Assembly: GCA_015680685.1 (NCBI GenBank)
Contig: MNCI01010007.1
Location: 124,517 to 188,516 of the forward strand
DNA from: Gnetum montanum
Taxonomy: Eukaryota > Streptophyta > Gnetopsida > Gnetales > Gnetaceae
Direction: 5' to 3'
Length of the DNA stretch: 64,000 bases
Part shown: in pieces, positions 12,344 through 23,117 of the stretch
Numbering within the stretch: position 1 is the stretch's first letter
How the letters are laid out: every line of letters starts with the position of its first letter
Made by a program: the position numbers and the translations under genes
The notes under the pieces: model-generated
The model's database searches: none
Told to the model about the DNA's origin: nothing
The model's input: the letters and a program-made list of their open reading frames with translations, nothing else

Positions 12344-13500
12344 TTAAGAAATTAAACATGCCTTCATTGTGATTAATTTAGAATTCCCACCTATAATGGT
12401 ACACAATGTCATGATGAATCTTTCTAGACCTACAGCTACTGAGATAGTTGTGGTGGATATGGCCAATATTGATGGGGTAAAACATGAGGTCTTTGATTCA
12501 TAGCTGTTAAGTTTCATGGTAGGAAGGAGGATGGCATGAGGAAGATTATTGTGATGTAGAGGAAACACTCCAAGTATCAGGTTCCATCCTTTGTTAAAGT
12601 TGTGGCTGAAAAGATGGACTAGGAGGATAAGAAATTTGATCATAGTAAGGCCTCTTACCCCTTGTTTTACTTTGACCAACTACTTTAATGAATTTTTTTT
12701 TCAAATCCTTGGAACATGATGTTATCTTTTAATTTAACACATCCCAAATCTTTTCAACAATATAGGAAAGCTCTACCAAATCCTTTTTCATTCTCATGCT
12801 TACTTGAATAAGGGCTTTAACAGTATCAAAAAGTTGAATCTTACATTTAACATTCTCTACATCCTTCTAACATTAGGAATTTGTGTTGGCTTCCTTTATA
12901 TTACCATGATTATGTCATTTACCTTATTATTTAGCTATAACATATAACACAATAGTAGTTTAAGCCACTAAACTCTGGTAGAGATCATCCATGACACACA
13001 TATCCATCCTTTCATGAGTTTGTAGTAATATTTCTTCTACAAGATGCATTAATTGTTCATGTTTGCTGAACCCATGATTTCAACATTAATTGAACATGCA
13101 ATCATACCATTCCATGGCCATATCTAATGATTCATTTTTGTCCTACTTCCATCCTACCATCCTCTTTCTAAGGTTTTCAACTCAAGCATAAGATCAAAAT
13201 TTAACATTGAAGGCTTTTAACATATCTTCCCAAGAAGAGATAGAGTTGGGTCAAAGAGTTTGATACCATATTTTAGCAGGATTAGTGAGTGTGTAGAAAA
13301 AAAGATGGAGTTTTTTCCACTCATTATTCAACCCTTGCAACTCACAAAATATGATAAATTTTTAAACATGAAGCTACAAATCATCATCTAACTACTCACT
13401 AAATGTGAGAATGTTTATCATATTGAACTTTTAAGTTTTTTTCTCCTCAATGCTTTCAAGTGGAATGTAAACTACTTTGTGAATTTAACCCTAGTAGGTC
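12344..13500 (-). pseudogene. Element B gag, decayed
   Basis: On the minus strand at about 13350-13190 the translation, passing stops, gives LNNEWKKLHLFFYTL, then PAKIWYQTL, SISSWEDMLKAFNVKF and VENLRKRM. This is the plant gag capsid pattern (FF.TL..PAK.WY..L...SI.SWE.M...F...F). Downstream about 100 codons of more decayed gag follow (including EWYDCMF and HEQLMHLVEEILL). The longest open stretch (12344-12679, 111 codons) lies beyond this and is not itself recognisable. No zinc knuckle was found. The gag is full of stops. Confidence 0.6.
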
Positions 13501-14118
13501 CATGAAAACAATGGTTCATCCAATCCATCAACACCTTTTTCCAAATGAAGCTAAGATAAAGGTGGAATGATGTATTGCTTCAAATCATCACACGTGTACC
13601 TTAGGTTCCATATAAAAAATGTAGGAAACTCCTTCCCATAGAATCATTTATGTTGTAGCAATGGAAGTGTCTAAGAGAAGGTCTTTCTTGCTTTCCAACA
13701 TGTATGCACTCATACTCCTACTCTATAATCATACCATGAAGCAATTGCTTTTCATGATAGCATACTTTAATTGTTGAGGTGAAATTGGTTTGTAATCTAC
13801 CAAATCCTTAATAAAGTCTTAATTAAACCAAGCCTCCTTGAAGGTAGCAGGTGCAGCATCTCTAGGTTCTTTGCAAAATCATCCATGAGCATTACACCAT
13901 CATCACAGTTTGTCTTGATGAAATTTTAACATAATAGGATATGTTGCTTCATTCATCATGTTTTTGAAAGTGATTTAAACCAATTGAGGTTTTTTCTTCA
14001 ATATATTTTCATTTTTTAATATATTCAATACTTCTTAGATCCTTTATTTCCTACAAAATGAACAACTTAAAAAAGGAAAATTGTGAATGTATAAGTATTT
14101 CAAGAAAATTCACCAACA

Positions 14119-14140
14119 TCTTCCTTGGAAACAAAACTAA
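14119..14140 (-). promoter_or_regulatory. Element B primer-binding site (tRNA-Asp type)
   Basis: Next to the 5' LTR the minus strand reads TTAGTTTTGTTTCCAAGGAA. It keeps the TT-G, GTT-CC and GGAA positions of the usual TTGGCGCCGTTGCCGGGGAA site; most changes are C-to-T or G-to-A decay. Confidence 0.55.
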
Positions 14141-15373
14141 TGATAGGGGTCCTGCTAGTTTTGGACTAATGGGATTATATCATATGCAATGTAGTGCAAT
14201 CAAATCATAAGCTTCAAAGACAATGTTAAGTGGATTTCTAAAAAAACTCGTGTATATTGTTGCATTCAGAAATTTAAGAGATGTTATAATATATATGATA
14301 CAATTAAAACCCATGTTGCCATAGTGAGGGATAGAAAGAGAATATTCATAAGTTTATATTTTATATTTTTTATTTATTTTATGAACATAAGAATAAAATA
14401 TATATAAACACACACACACACTACAATCCCTCACAAGAATAGGTGTAATGCTTATGTTGAAATCCCTCTTAGGGATAGGTGCAACACCACACATTAAATG
14501 TAATAAAATGGCTCTTAGTCACAACACCGATGATTCAACACCATGTCATACAGTTATGACTTCTTTGGATAAGAAGTAAATTATTATAGCTGAATGAAAT
14601 AAAAATTAAATAAATATTTTTATTATTTTAATAATTAAGATGTCAATGATAAAATAAAGAAAAACCATGAGCTTTATTTACTATGCAAACACTAGGCTGC
14701 ACATTGACCAAATGGTTCTGGGCTATGTACATAAGGTAATACTCTGACAAAGTCCAACTACACTTTGTGAAAGCAATGACTAAAAATACACACAAGGTAA
14801 GGAAAGAAATCAACTTACCCAAGGGAGGAAGAACACTTCACACAAACTAAATATCAAAAACTCAAATGAAGTTAAGGTAATGCATAAGATGTATGTGAAA
14901 GCTCATCCCATATATTTACAATTTTGCATTAGAAGGTTCATCAATTTCTAGGCATCAATGAAGGTCTATCAATGCAGCCCAAGCTAATCTTAGTCACATG
15001 AAAGATAAAGAAGCCCAAATTAGGCCTGATGGAAGGTGTTTTAGTACCCCCTACACTAACATAGAGGGGTGAACTAGCATAGAGTAGACAACATATTCTC
15101 CCAATCATACTTTGCACAAATAATTCTAGATGAAAATTAGAACATGAGGAAGAATGTCAAAAGGACCAAAGGACATCCAAATAAAGTCAAAATCATCCTA
15201 AGGAGCATGAAATTATACACATAACCTCAAAGTGTAACATACAGGACCAAGATGCATCTTAGAAGAATAAGAACCTCAACTAAACATCTTGACTGCAAAC
15301 ACAAGACACATTAAACACTTTCCAAATTCAAGGCTTACAATCAACTTACAAATTTCTACTAGACACTTAAATA
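14141..15373 (-). repeat. Element B 5' LTR
   Basis: This is the direct repeat of 7739-8965. The CA end on the minus strand is intact here (plus strand TGATAGGGG), while its TG start has changed to TA (plus strand 'cttaaata' before the target duplication). Confidence 0.88.
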
Positions 15374-15378
15374 GTAAT
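15374..15378. repeat. Right target-site duplication of element B (GTAAT)
   Basis: Matches GTAAT at 7734-7738. Confidence 0.85.
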
Positions 15379-16140
15379 TCAAATGGATCCTTCTTATGAT
15401 GCTTTCTATTCATACTCTTAGTCAAATCCATCAAGGCCTAAGTAGCCTTTTTACATCAATCTTCCTTAGAATCATGTCAATTCTTTCTTTTTCTAGAATA
15501 TGTATATAGCTTTCCTAGTCATTAATATGATACCTCATTATGATGAAAACTCTTCATGCTCAAATTTCATTTTTTTCTTATCCTTCATCTCCTTCAAGAA
15601 ACTATCTCCCGTTGCCAACACCATCAAAACCAATTGGCCATACTCCTATCTTACCTTTTCAATTCCTTCTCCATCACATTCATTCTTCCCACCTAAGTTC
15701 CAAGAGCCTTCATTACTTCCCACTTCAACAACACTAGTTAGGATCCTAACACAAGCCCAAAAGAAGACCAAATAAGATAATCGCAAAGATAAAAAAATAC
15801 TATTAAATGACCTATTTAAAAGAAAATAAAAGTCTCATTTTAGGTTTCACTTAGCACTACTCCTTCCTCTCCCATTATCATATCAGCTCTTATTGTAGTG
15901 AACCCAATTCCTCCTCCACCTATGACTAAAAGATAGTTCTTAGAGGTAAAGCCTTGTCCTAAATTACAGTAACAATGAAATCAAAGGGAACAAATATTTC
16001 TCTCTCTAATTTAATTTTAACCTCTAATAAGCGCAACTTGGCTCTGGAAAAGTTTCTCAAATCAATTACTATGCTTGGTAACATCAGGATTTATGCTCAA
16101 GTAATATTATCTATTTTCAATGCCCTATAGTATGATGTAA
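15379..16140 (+). pseudogene. Element A gag-protease linker, decayed
   Basis: This is the continuation of element A after insertion B. Two overlapping plus-strand frames of 91 and 65 codons (15500-15775, 15540-15737) are Pro/Ser/Leu-rich. A frame reaching into the protease region carries ILTSNKRNLALEKFLKSI at about 16014-16067. No catalytic motif is present in this part. Confidence 0.4.
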
Positions 16141-16806
16141 ATTTTTTGGTTTTCAAAGGAGAAAATATCAAAACTCATCCTATAACAAGTATCATGTGCC
16201 AACTTCTAATCTACATCATGATACAAATGGATGACAATATGTCCCTACCTTTAGTACACATTAATTATGAAGCTAGAACCAATGTCATTCTATGGTCCAT
16301 CATCAAGTGTCTCAGCCTTACAAAATAGGTCATGTGTTCTAAATATAACTCTTTTTATTCTTATTTAGTAATGCTAGAATTGAGTTATTTGGAGCAACCA
16401 AGTTAACTTTTTCAGTAGGAAGTTGCATTGCATTTGAGGAAGTTTTCATGATCATTAGAAACTCATCGAGTATAAATGCTATCTTACAAAGACCCTAGTT
16501 AGCCTATCACCATGCTATTTCTTACCCTTGCAATAAGAAATTAATTTCCCATGTAAGAATAAGGAAGTAGTAATTCCACATAGATCCTAAGGTTCCTGCT
16601 ATTTCATGTCTAGATGTTGTAAGAAATCTAGCCTAGGATTTAAACCTACACTAACAAGGAAATCCTCCACTGATCTAAAAATCAAAGAGTGTGAAATAAG
16701 CATACATTGGCCTTCTAGTACATATGAGTTCATACACTTAGGAATCATTAAATTAGACATAGTAGAATCAATGAAAAGTGTAGATTCCTACTTAAGGATA
16801 GGCTAG
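16141..16806 (+). pseudogene. Element A retropepsin-like protease, decayed
   Basis: Retrotransposon proteases are aspartic proteases that cut the polyprotein. The frame at 16146-16328 ends with VHINYEARTNVILWSIIKCL, which lines up with the usual 'VLIDNGSSLNVMP.S.L..L' active-site segment; the catalytic DNG/DSG has become NYE. Further on, about 16440-16610, the translation gives VFMIIRNSSSINAILQRP followed by LAYHHAISYPC and KVPAISCLDVV, matching the 'F.V....SYNAILGRPWLH...AIPST' signature. The frame 16606-16806 continues from it. The RT that should follow is displaced to 32.2 kb by later insertions. Confidence 0.6.
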
Positions 16807-17029
16807 AAAAGCTATCTTCCAAGCATAGTCTCTACAACAATCCTATTCCAATCTCCCTTTGTTTTGCCTTTTTCTTCATTTTCAATTTTTTTAGTATTGT
16901 CATGTGTTTTCTATTTTTACTTAGTTTCAATGTTAATTTTTTTTAAAAATTTTCATGTTTGCAATATTCTACAACTTTCCTAACATAGTTTTCTTTATTA
17001 TCTATCATTAGAACTTAGTTTCTTTTATG
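16807..17029. other. Element A sequence between protease and insertion C
   Basis: T-rich decayed sequence with no recognised motif, ending at the target site of element C. Confidence 0.4.
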
Positions 17030-17034
17030 CAAGC
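17030..17034. repeat. Left target-site duplication of element C (CAAGC)
   Basis: CAAGC directly before TGATGAGTGG; repeated exactly at 23910-23914. Confidence 0.95.
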
Positions 17035-17754
17035 TGATGAGTGGCAAGGTACCCCTACACTCAACCATACGCATATGAGCGTTACACGTGCGATCCGGTC
17101 AAACTCCGCAAACTAAGTGCCTACATGCCTTATGGAACACTTAAGGTTAATCGTTCGTTGTCTTCCCAGACTTACTTGTATTTGTCACGATTATATGGTT
17201 AAGTAAGTCTGAGGTATGTGATTTTTATATCTTTTGTATTTTATCTCCTATGCTAATGAGGTAAAGGGTGAAGAGACTAATTAACTAAATTTAACTAACT
17301 AAATAAGCCTTAATTAACCTAGCATTAGCATCCATTCCCACTTATCGTTCACACCATGAACTAATGCAACCTTCTAGGATTACCAAACGTTAGTCGTTAC
17401 TAGGATTACCAAGCTTAACGCGTGTGCTCAAAGTGGTTGTACTGAATGCACTTAACTATGGGAGAAGGGTTGAGAGATATTTAATTAACTAATAAATCAT
17501 TTAAATGATGAACAATAAATAAAAATAATTAAATTCCTATTTTAGTTTAGTCCATGCACTGCAAGGTTTATCCAAAAGTTCATCTTGATTTCCGTACACA
17601 AACTTGTGTTCAGGTACAATAGTTGCTCGAATAAAGATCCGTTTGGAGCTACTACTGCGAGCACATGGAAATTATTCTATCTTTGGAGAAGTAAAACTAC
17701 CATAGTTTTGCTAAGGTCTACATCTAGATGGAGAAACAAGGGAGAGCCACCTCT

Positions 17755-17762
17755 TATTTATA
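17755..17762 (-). promoter_or_regulatory. TATA box of element C 3' LTR
   Basis: The minus strand reads CTATAAATAAG, just downstream of the GATATC repeats. The same site is kept in the other two copies (23833-23840, and 24201-24208 on the plus strand). Confidence 0.7.
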
Positions 17763-17774
17763 GATTTGGCGACG

Positions 17775-17879
17775 CACTGCGATATCGTGTATGCGATATT
17801 GCAAGGGAAGATGTGATATCGTGTACGTGATATCACAGGGGATGTGATATCACAGCCCATGCGATATCACCTCCCATCA
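17775..17879. repeat. GATATC-centred palindrome cluster in U3 of element C
   Basis: Repeated phrases such as GCGATATC, GTGATATCGTG, GTGATATCACAG and GCGATATCACC, each centred on the palindrome GATATC, fill the U3 start. A shorter cluster is in the 5' LTR (23854-23909) and in solo LTR D (24140-24185). Confidence 0.85.
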
Positions 17880-17892
17880 TACCCCCATGACT
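17880..17892 (-). promoter_or_regulatory. Element C polypurine tract
   Basis: The minus strand reads TCATGGGGGTA immediately before TGATGGGAGG. The G run is short but correctly placed. Confidence 0.6.
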
Positions 17893-19625
17893 AAATAAAA
17901 ACTCTTCCTCAAGTTCCTTACAAAATATTGGGAAGGTATGGGATTATTGACTTGAATGAAACTAATGGTGAATGGGATGACATGTGAACGGATCATGATT
18001 ACAGAACATGACAAAACTAGTGTTCATGACAACAAGAGTGAACACCTTATACATTTGACATCAGGCCTTTATTTGGCAGATGAGAGAGAAGAGAGAAGAG
18101 AGAAGAATTATGTTGCTACCAATGCCAAGATTGCACCTTTCGTTGTCTATCCATAAGCATGTCATCCATCTCGTTCCTTGCATAGCTGCTTCAGCACCGA
18201 TCCATTCCAAGTGTTCCTTCTAGATCCAATCTGTTGTTGTATGATTTCCATCTACACACATAACACAATCTTTGCAAGGGTAAATGAATCACAATGCAGT
18301 TGATACCTTGCTTCGGTGAAAGGTCCATTGGCTGAGTTGTGGTATGGCTGATACGGGTCTAGAGATATAATAGTGATGACTACTAAAAGTGTAGGGGTTA
18401 GGCGAAAATCAAAAAAATTGAACCAGGACCCCCATGACTGAGAGCAAACCTTCGGTAGTGATAGAATGNNNNNNNNNNNNNNNNNNNNNNNNNNNNNNNN
18501 NNNNNNNNNNNNNNNNNNNNNNNNNNNNNNNNNNNNNNNNNNNNNNNNNNNNNNNNNNNNNNNNNNNNNNNNNNNNNNNNNNNNNNNNNNNNNNNNNNNN
18601 NNNNNNNNNNNNNNNNNNNNNNNNNNNNNNNNNNNNNNNNNNNNNNNNNNNNNNNNNNNNNNNNNNNNNNNNNNNNNNNNNNNNNNNNNNNNNNNNNNNN
18701 NNNNNNNNNNNNNNNNNNNNNNNNNNNNNNNNNNNNNNNNNNNNNNNNGGCCAATCCATCCACTTGAAGTAACAAGAATGCATCCCTCAAAGAGCCACCA
18801 CCATTTTGACGAAATGAAGGAGGAGAGAATGGGAAGCGAGAAGGGCCTTAGTTAGAAGGAACATGTTTATTTTAGTTCCATAACTAGTGCATGTAGCCCA
18901 AATGATTATTTCTTCTAGGGGGTGTGCTTTGAATTCTCACTATTTTTTTTTGTGTTTTTGCGTGAGAACCACACCATGCAAAGACTTATTATTTTTATTT
19001 ACTCAGCTTCTTGATAATTGGGTAACATCAAAATGGTAAGAGAACTCAAGAAGAAAACATCCAAGCACCCAAGAGAATGGCCAACACAAATGCATCAAGT
19101 TCCCTTGAAGTCACATCCTTTCCAATCCTTGAGTCCTTCCTCAATTTGAGAAATGCTTAGTCACCAATTTGTTATAGTTCTTATTGCTAGGAAAGGGACT
19201 GTACAGTTCCAAGCCAAGACAAACCATAGAAATTTGTGGATGAATAGATGAAGTGGACTCATTACCAGTCATATCAAAAGAACCATACCTTAGTATCAAC
19301 ATCATACTCTTAAAGGTAAAAGTCAAACATTAGCAATCAATAGGGAACAGTTCATACCATCATTAGAGCACTTATTTAATGAAAAACTTAACAAAATGGA
19401 TAACACACATACATACACACACAAAGAAATCAAAAAGTATAAACGATGTTGTAAAACAAAAACAAGAAAAGTTAAATAAATTTGTAAAACAAAAATGTGC
19501 AAAAAAATGTGTAAAACAAAAATGTATAAAATAAAAACTAAAAAGAACTAAAGGCCTCAAATGATTGTCATAGGTGGCCATCTCCCCCTTGACTGAATTG
19601 GAAGGGAGAGATCCAAAATAATGAG
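17893..19625 (-). other. Element C 3' untranslated interior
   Basis: Noncoding, homologous to 47841-49870 of element F: shared blocks include 'ccttacaaaatattg', 'gttcatgacaa(c/g)a(a/g)gagtgaacacc', 'gtgctttgaattctca' and 'gaaccacaccatgcaaa'. The short frames here have no family match by eye. The N gap lies inside. Confidence 0.75.
18469..18748. other. Assembly gap (280 N)
   Basis: A run of N. Frames spanning it are not evidence of coding sequence. In the equivalent region of F no coding domain is present. Confidence 0.99.
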
Positions 19626-19650
19626 AGCCTATTTGAATTTTTTAGAAGTG
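19600..19650. other. Deletion junction of element C relative to element F
   Basis: Left of about 19625 the sequence ('tggccatctcccc...gaaggga(g)gagatc') follows F at 49808-49860. Right of it ('gagcctatttgaattttttag...tccaacttctccc') follows F at about 52690-52730 ('ggctcttacttgaaattttc...tccaactcttccc'). The intervening F block holds integrase, RNase H and RT. Confidence 0.75.
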
Positions 19651-19693
19651 TCCAACTTCTCCCGATTGATGTTTTCAGGTTGAGAGGTGGAAG

Positions 19694-20330
19694 TCAGCGA
19701 CGCTCATACTCCAATGTATCTATGCCTTCATTGTGGGCATGAGTTTTTCCCACAGTTTGTTCCATGCATGTTGGTGGGCTACTTTCTTGATCAACTATCA
19801 ACCACTCGGTGTTCTCTTGTTTTGTGGTTGCTACATATATGCACCGTTGTATCTGTGTTTCTTGGGCACACCAGTTGCATGCAGGAGATGTTGAGCATTC
19901 CTCCATATCATCATCCTCTGGGTTACTGTATGTGATGCATGGAACTTTCTTCTTCTTGATCTTTCCATAAATATTTTCCTTAGATATCTCCAAGGAAAGT
20001 TTGTGAATCCCTAGGCATACATTGATGGTGCTAAGCCATGCCCTCCCCATTATAATTGGGAAGTTCCCTTTGTTACTACTGACTTCTATCACCAGGATAT
20101 CAATTGGGTATGAACATCCACACACAGTGGTGATGATGTCCTCCACCAATCCCAAGGGAATGGTGATGGACTGGTCAGCCAACTCTAGTTGAATATTGCT
20201 CTTCTTGAGTGGAGGCAAGTTCTAGGCTTTATACATTTCTCGTGAGATTAAGTTGACTCCAGAACCTGAGTCAAGAAGAGCTTTATGAGGTTCGTTACTA
20301 GTGACTTGTAGGTAGATTAAGGGACTTCCA
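19694..20330 (-). pseudogene. Element C retropepsin-like protease
   Basis: Aspartic protease that would process Gag. Upstream of the open 174-codon frame (19694-20218) the same frame reads ALLDSGSGVNLISREMYKA, with catalytic DSG, then one TAG in place of a Trp codon near 20222, then NLPPLKKSNIQLELADQS. The second half carries PIIMGRAWLSTINV, the conserved flap/C-terminal signature (usually LGRPWL/MGRAWL). Element F has the same domain at 53023-53457, with a Trp codon at the stop position. Apart from this stop the domain looks nearly intact. The C-terminal linker to RT is kept and then stops at the deletion junction. Confidence 0.8.
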
Positions 20331-20399
20331 GGGTCAAAGAGTTTCCTAGGAAGGTGGACCACCTTTATCTAGTCAGTAACAGTATGTGTTCACAGAACC

Positions 20400-23051
20400 G
20401 TATGCGTTAAGCCCTATTGTTTGTTTGAAGGGAGCTCCAAAGCCTTATTTGTTGGAGCGTGCATAGACTCAACCGCTTGTGGTTGTGAGAGCTTGTTTGG
20501 GCTTTTGGTTCTGAAGAAAGGTCTTCTCTTCATGCAGTTGTCAGAACCAGTAGCGGGTTGAAGGTCTATAGCTCTCGTAGCATTACATTGCTGCAGCTGA
20601 GTGGGGAGTTCCCCTTGCATTGTTGGAGTGGATGGTAGTGGAACTATCAGCGTATGAGTGGCGGATGGATTTAGAGGATGGTACACATGTGGTATGTCTT
20701 CCGTAGGAGAAGGAGTCCTAAAATACTCTTGAACTTGGTAGTGACGTTGTGGGGTTGCATGACCCATGGAGTCACTTGGAGAAACTGGATGCTACACGTA
20801 ATAGCCATATGGGTCTGGTTGTCGGTAAGGGTATTGTTNATGCTACACGTAATAGCCATATGGATCTGGTTGTCGGTAAGGGTATTGTTGTCTAGGTGGT
20901 GGCATCCCCCATGACTGTGGGTGATGCCACTGCTGGTGTTTCCTGATAGGTTTTGGCTGAGTTCCACTTGGATAATATGTTAACGGTTGGTGGAACTACC
21001 TTGGGTTACCTTGGGGATAAGGTAACCTTCAGGGTGCTTGTTGTCTGTTAAGTCTTGGGTTGAGTACATACACCCCAGACTCTTGTAGATGTGAGATTAT
21101 TGGGCAATATCCCTTAGGATGGTCATATTGGTAGATCTTACATCCACAATCATTTTTTGTATTTGAATCCACAACCTCATCGACGATAGTCATTTTCCCC
21201 TTACTCTTGTCACGTGCATGGCCTGAATCTCTCTGCTTTTTCTTATCATGGGTACTACTTCGTTCCTCCTTAGACTCCTCTACGATTTTTAGGACAGTTT
21301 CAATTTTACTATCTAAGGAGCTCCATATTTCATCTACCTTAGATGATACTTCTATTATTAGCTTTTGAAGTGGCAAGGTTTTCTATTCACAAACTCTTCG
21401 AGTGGTGACTCATCCTCCTCATCACAAAATCTCACTCCCCTCTTTTGGAGGGAAGGGTCACGGTTATAATCTTTCGTGCTTTCTCTTTTCCATAGCTCCC
21501 CTTCTTCTTTAGCTACTTGCTCCAACAATCTATGAATTTCATAGGATCTAAGTTCAGATAATATCCCTTAGGAATATGTCCCAAGGGTTCTCCTAGTTTC
21601 GTGTCTTAGCCTATCTACGAGGTGGCGGAGTTGATCCCGTTGTGCATAACCATGGCCCAGGTAATGATGTAGTAATGCATGATATCAGCCCATGGTAGCA
21701 TCCAAGGGTTCTTGATTACCCTGCTTCTATCCTTGGATTTATTTATGCAAGTTGGACACTCTGGAGTACATTTGGTATTTATCATTTAACAATTCTAGCA
21801 TTGTACTCCACCTCCTAATGGTTTCCGACTCTAAGGACTGGTACCAACTCTCTGCTTCTTTTATGAGTGTCCTAGGGAATAACTTTAACTTCTTCCACTT
21901 GTTCTCAATGATTTGCAAGGCATAGGCATCATGAAATGCTTGTAAGTGGTTCTACAGATCAGTGTTGTATCCTCCTTCGAAGCGTGGGATATTATTCATA
22001 TCTAATCTCTTGATCCGGCTATCTTTTTGATGCCTTGTAGGTATTCTCACAGCCTCCATAATATCTAACATACTCTAGGTTGCTAGTAGGGGTTTTTCAT
22101 GGTCATCTCTCTCATGATGTTTATGATGCCTACGTGGTTCCCTACTTTCCCTTCTTTGCCTTGACTCCCTCGAATTCCCTCGTCCTCGCTCTCGACTCTC
22201 TCGTCGAGGTCTCTCATTTTTCTTACCCTTATCCTCACCATTGTGCTCTATGTGACTGCATCCTGATGTGGAAGGAGAGGGTGAATGATGTGATAAAGGG
22301 GAAGAAGAAGGGAATCATCGCCATGACGATGTTTCTTACCTTCTCTTCGATGATTACGGCCCCGATCATGATGATGATCCGAATGCCCATCCTTGTCATG
22401 TGTTTCTGTTCCCTAATTGAACACTTGGTGTTCATGGGGATCAAAACCAGGATTGTGAATCATGGAGTGTAGGTTCTAATACCCCACCTCCTCACCATCA
22501 TTAGGAGGGAAAACATCATTTGATGGAGAACCTGTTACAATTGGTCCACCATCTTCAATTTCGCTTAGGACATGCTGGACCTCTTTTCCCTTCAACAATG
22601 TATGGTGGATCTCCTGCCGCGAGTCCCTTAAATGTTGTGCTTCTATGGGATGATATTCCCTTATGCTGTAATCACATGCAACGTATTTAACGTACAGCTA
22701 CATCATGCCTATTTGTGCAAGCGCACAAAGGAGCATGTTTGGGACTACACGATCTATGGGTAACACTATGTTATTTTGCAAATCACGCCAACGCAGTTGT
22801 TCATCCTGATGGAGGATAAAAGTAAAGTTGGGTACATATTCATCATGATGAATGTACACCACACTGAATTCTTGATAAACTAGCAGATTTTGGTTATGTG
22901 TGTTAGACTGCCAACTATCCCTTGTGTGATCCCTAGGTGGTGAAGTGCTTTTATGAGAAGAAGAAGACATTGTTATCTTACTTGGTGTGCTATTGACCAT
23001 TGTTAAAAAAATTTTTTGATTAACCCTAAGGGTTTCGTTTAAGCTTCCCAA
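20400..23051 (-). pseudogene. Element C gag polyprotein region
   Basis: Read on the minus strand in order. The N-terminus is in a 117-codon frame at 22698-23051, the likely start being MSSSSHKS near 22973. Next comes a His/Asp/Arg-rich segment (about 22310-22400) and, after a frameshift, a strongly Arg/Ser/Glu-rich stretch (about 22110-22220) with repeated RRES/SRE words. The capsid core follows (about 21740-22060), with NIPRFEGGYN, LKLFPRTLIKEAESWYQSLE and RRWSTMLELLNDKYQ. Then a nucleocapsid-like segment at 21029-21376 with CGCKIYQYDHPKGYC, and a Pro/Gln/Tyr-rich tail (20414-20900) including QYPYRQPDPYGYY, given twice. At least one TAG replaces a Gln codon before the capsid core, so it is dead. 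Related to the gag of F. Confidence 0.8.
20789..20889. repeat. 50-bp direct duplication separated by a single N
   Basis: 20789-20838 and 20840-20889 are identical but for one base, with N at 20839. With the N counted the period is 51, which keeps the gag frame. Element F has only one copy at the equivalent place (about 53885-53935). It is either a real tandem duplication or an unmerged contig overlap. Confidence 0.9.
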
Positions 23052-23097
23052 TGATGTGGATGATTTCCTATGTTCTACTTAGCACACAAACAACTTA

Positions 23098-23117
23098 GTC
23101 CCTAGCAACGGTGCCAA
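23098..23117 (-). promoter_or_regulatory. Element C primer-binding site (tRNA-Asp)
   Basis: The minus strand reads TTGGCACCGTTGCTAGGGAC directly after the 5' LTR CA end. It differs from the classical TTGGCGCCGTTGCCGGGGAC at only three positions, all transitions. Confidence 0.9.

Larger units (their letters stand above)
7739..15373 (-). mobile_element. Element B: full-length gag-only LTR retrotransposon
   Basis: Two direct LTRs of 1227 and 1233 bases flank a 5.2-kb interior, with a perfect 5-bp target duplication. The polypurine tract next to the left LTR and the tRNA-Asp-like primer site next to the right LTR set the orientation as minus. Within the interior only a decayed gag is recognisable (about 12.35-13.5 kb); no protease, RT, RNase H or integrase motif is seen on either strand. 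The 3' part (about 9.0-12.3 kb) is noncoding. It would have needed proteins supplied by another element. It inserted into gag of element A in the opposite orientation. Confidence 0.88.
17035..17879 (-). repeat. Element C 3' LTR
   Basis: Minus-strand TG at 17879 and CA at 17035-17036. It is longer than the 5' LTR mainly because of extra GATATC-bearing repeats in U3 (17775-17879). Many CpG sites survive here that are lost in the 5' LTR. Confidence 0.93.

Noticed and set aside
12344-12679. 111-codon minus-strand frame in element B as an envelope-like protein
   Set aside because: No signal peptide, transmembrane segment or envelope-like position could be supported; it lies directly after the gag remnant and is more likely part of it or chance.
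18398-18855. Four frames of 112-130 codons around the N run
   Set aside because: They are open only because the 280 N contain no stop codon; real flanking residues are few, and the homologous part of F is noncoding.
19372-19581. 69-codon minus-strand frame rich in Phe and Cys as a secreted peptide
   Set aside because: It comes from an 'aaaatgtgtaaaacaaaaa' low-complexity stretch, and the equivalent place in F has the same low complexity without the frame.
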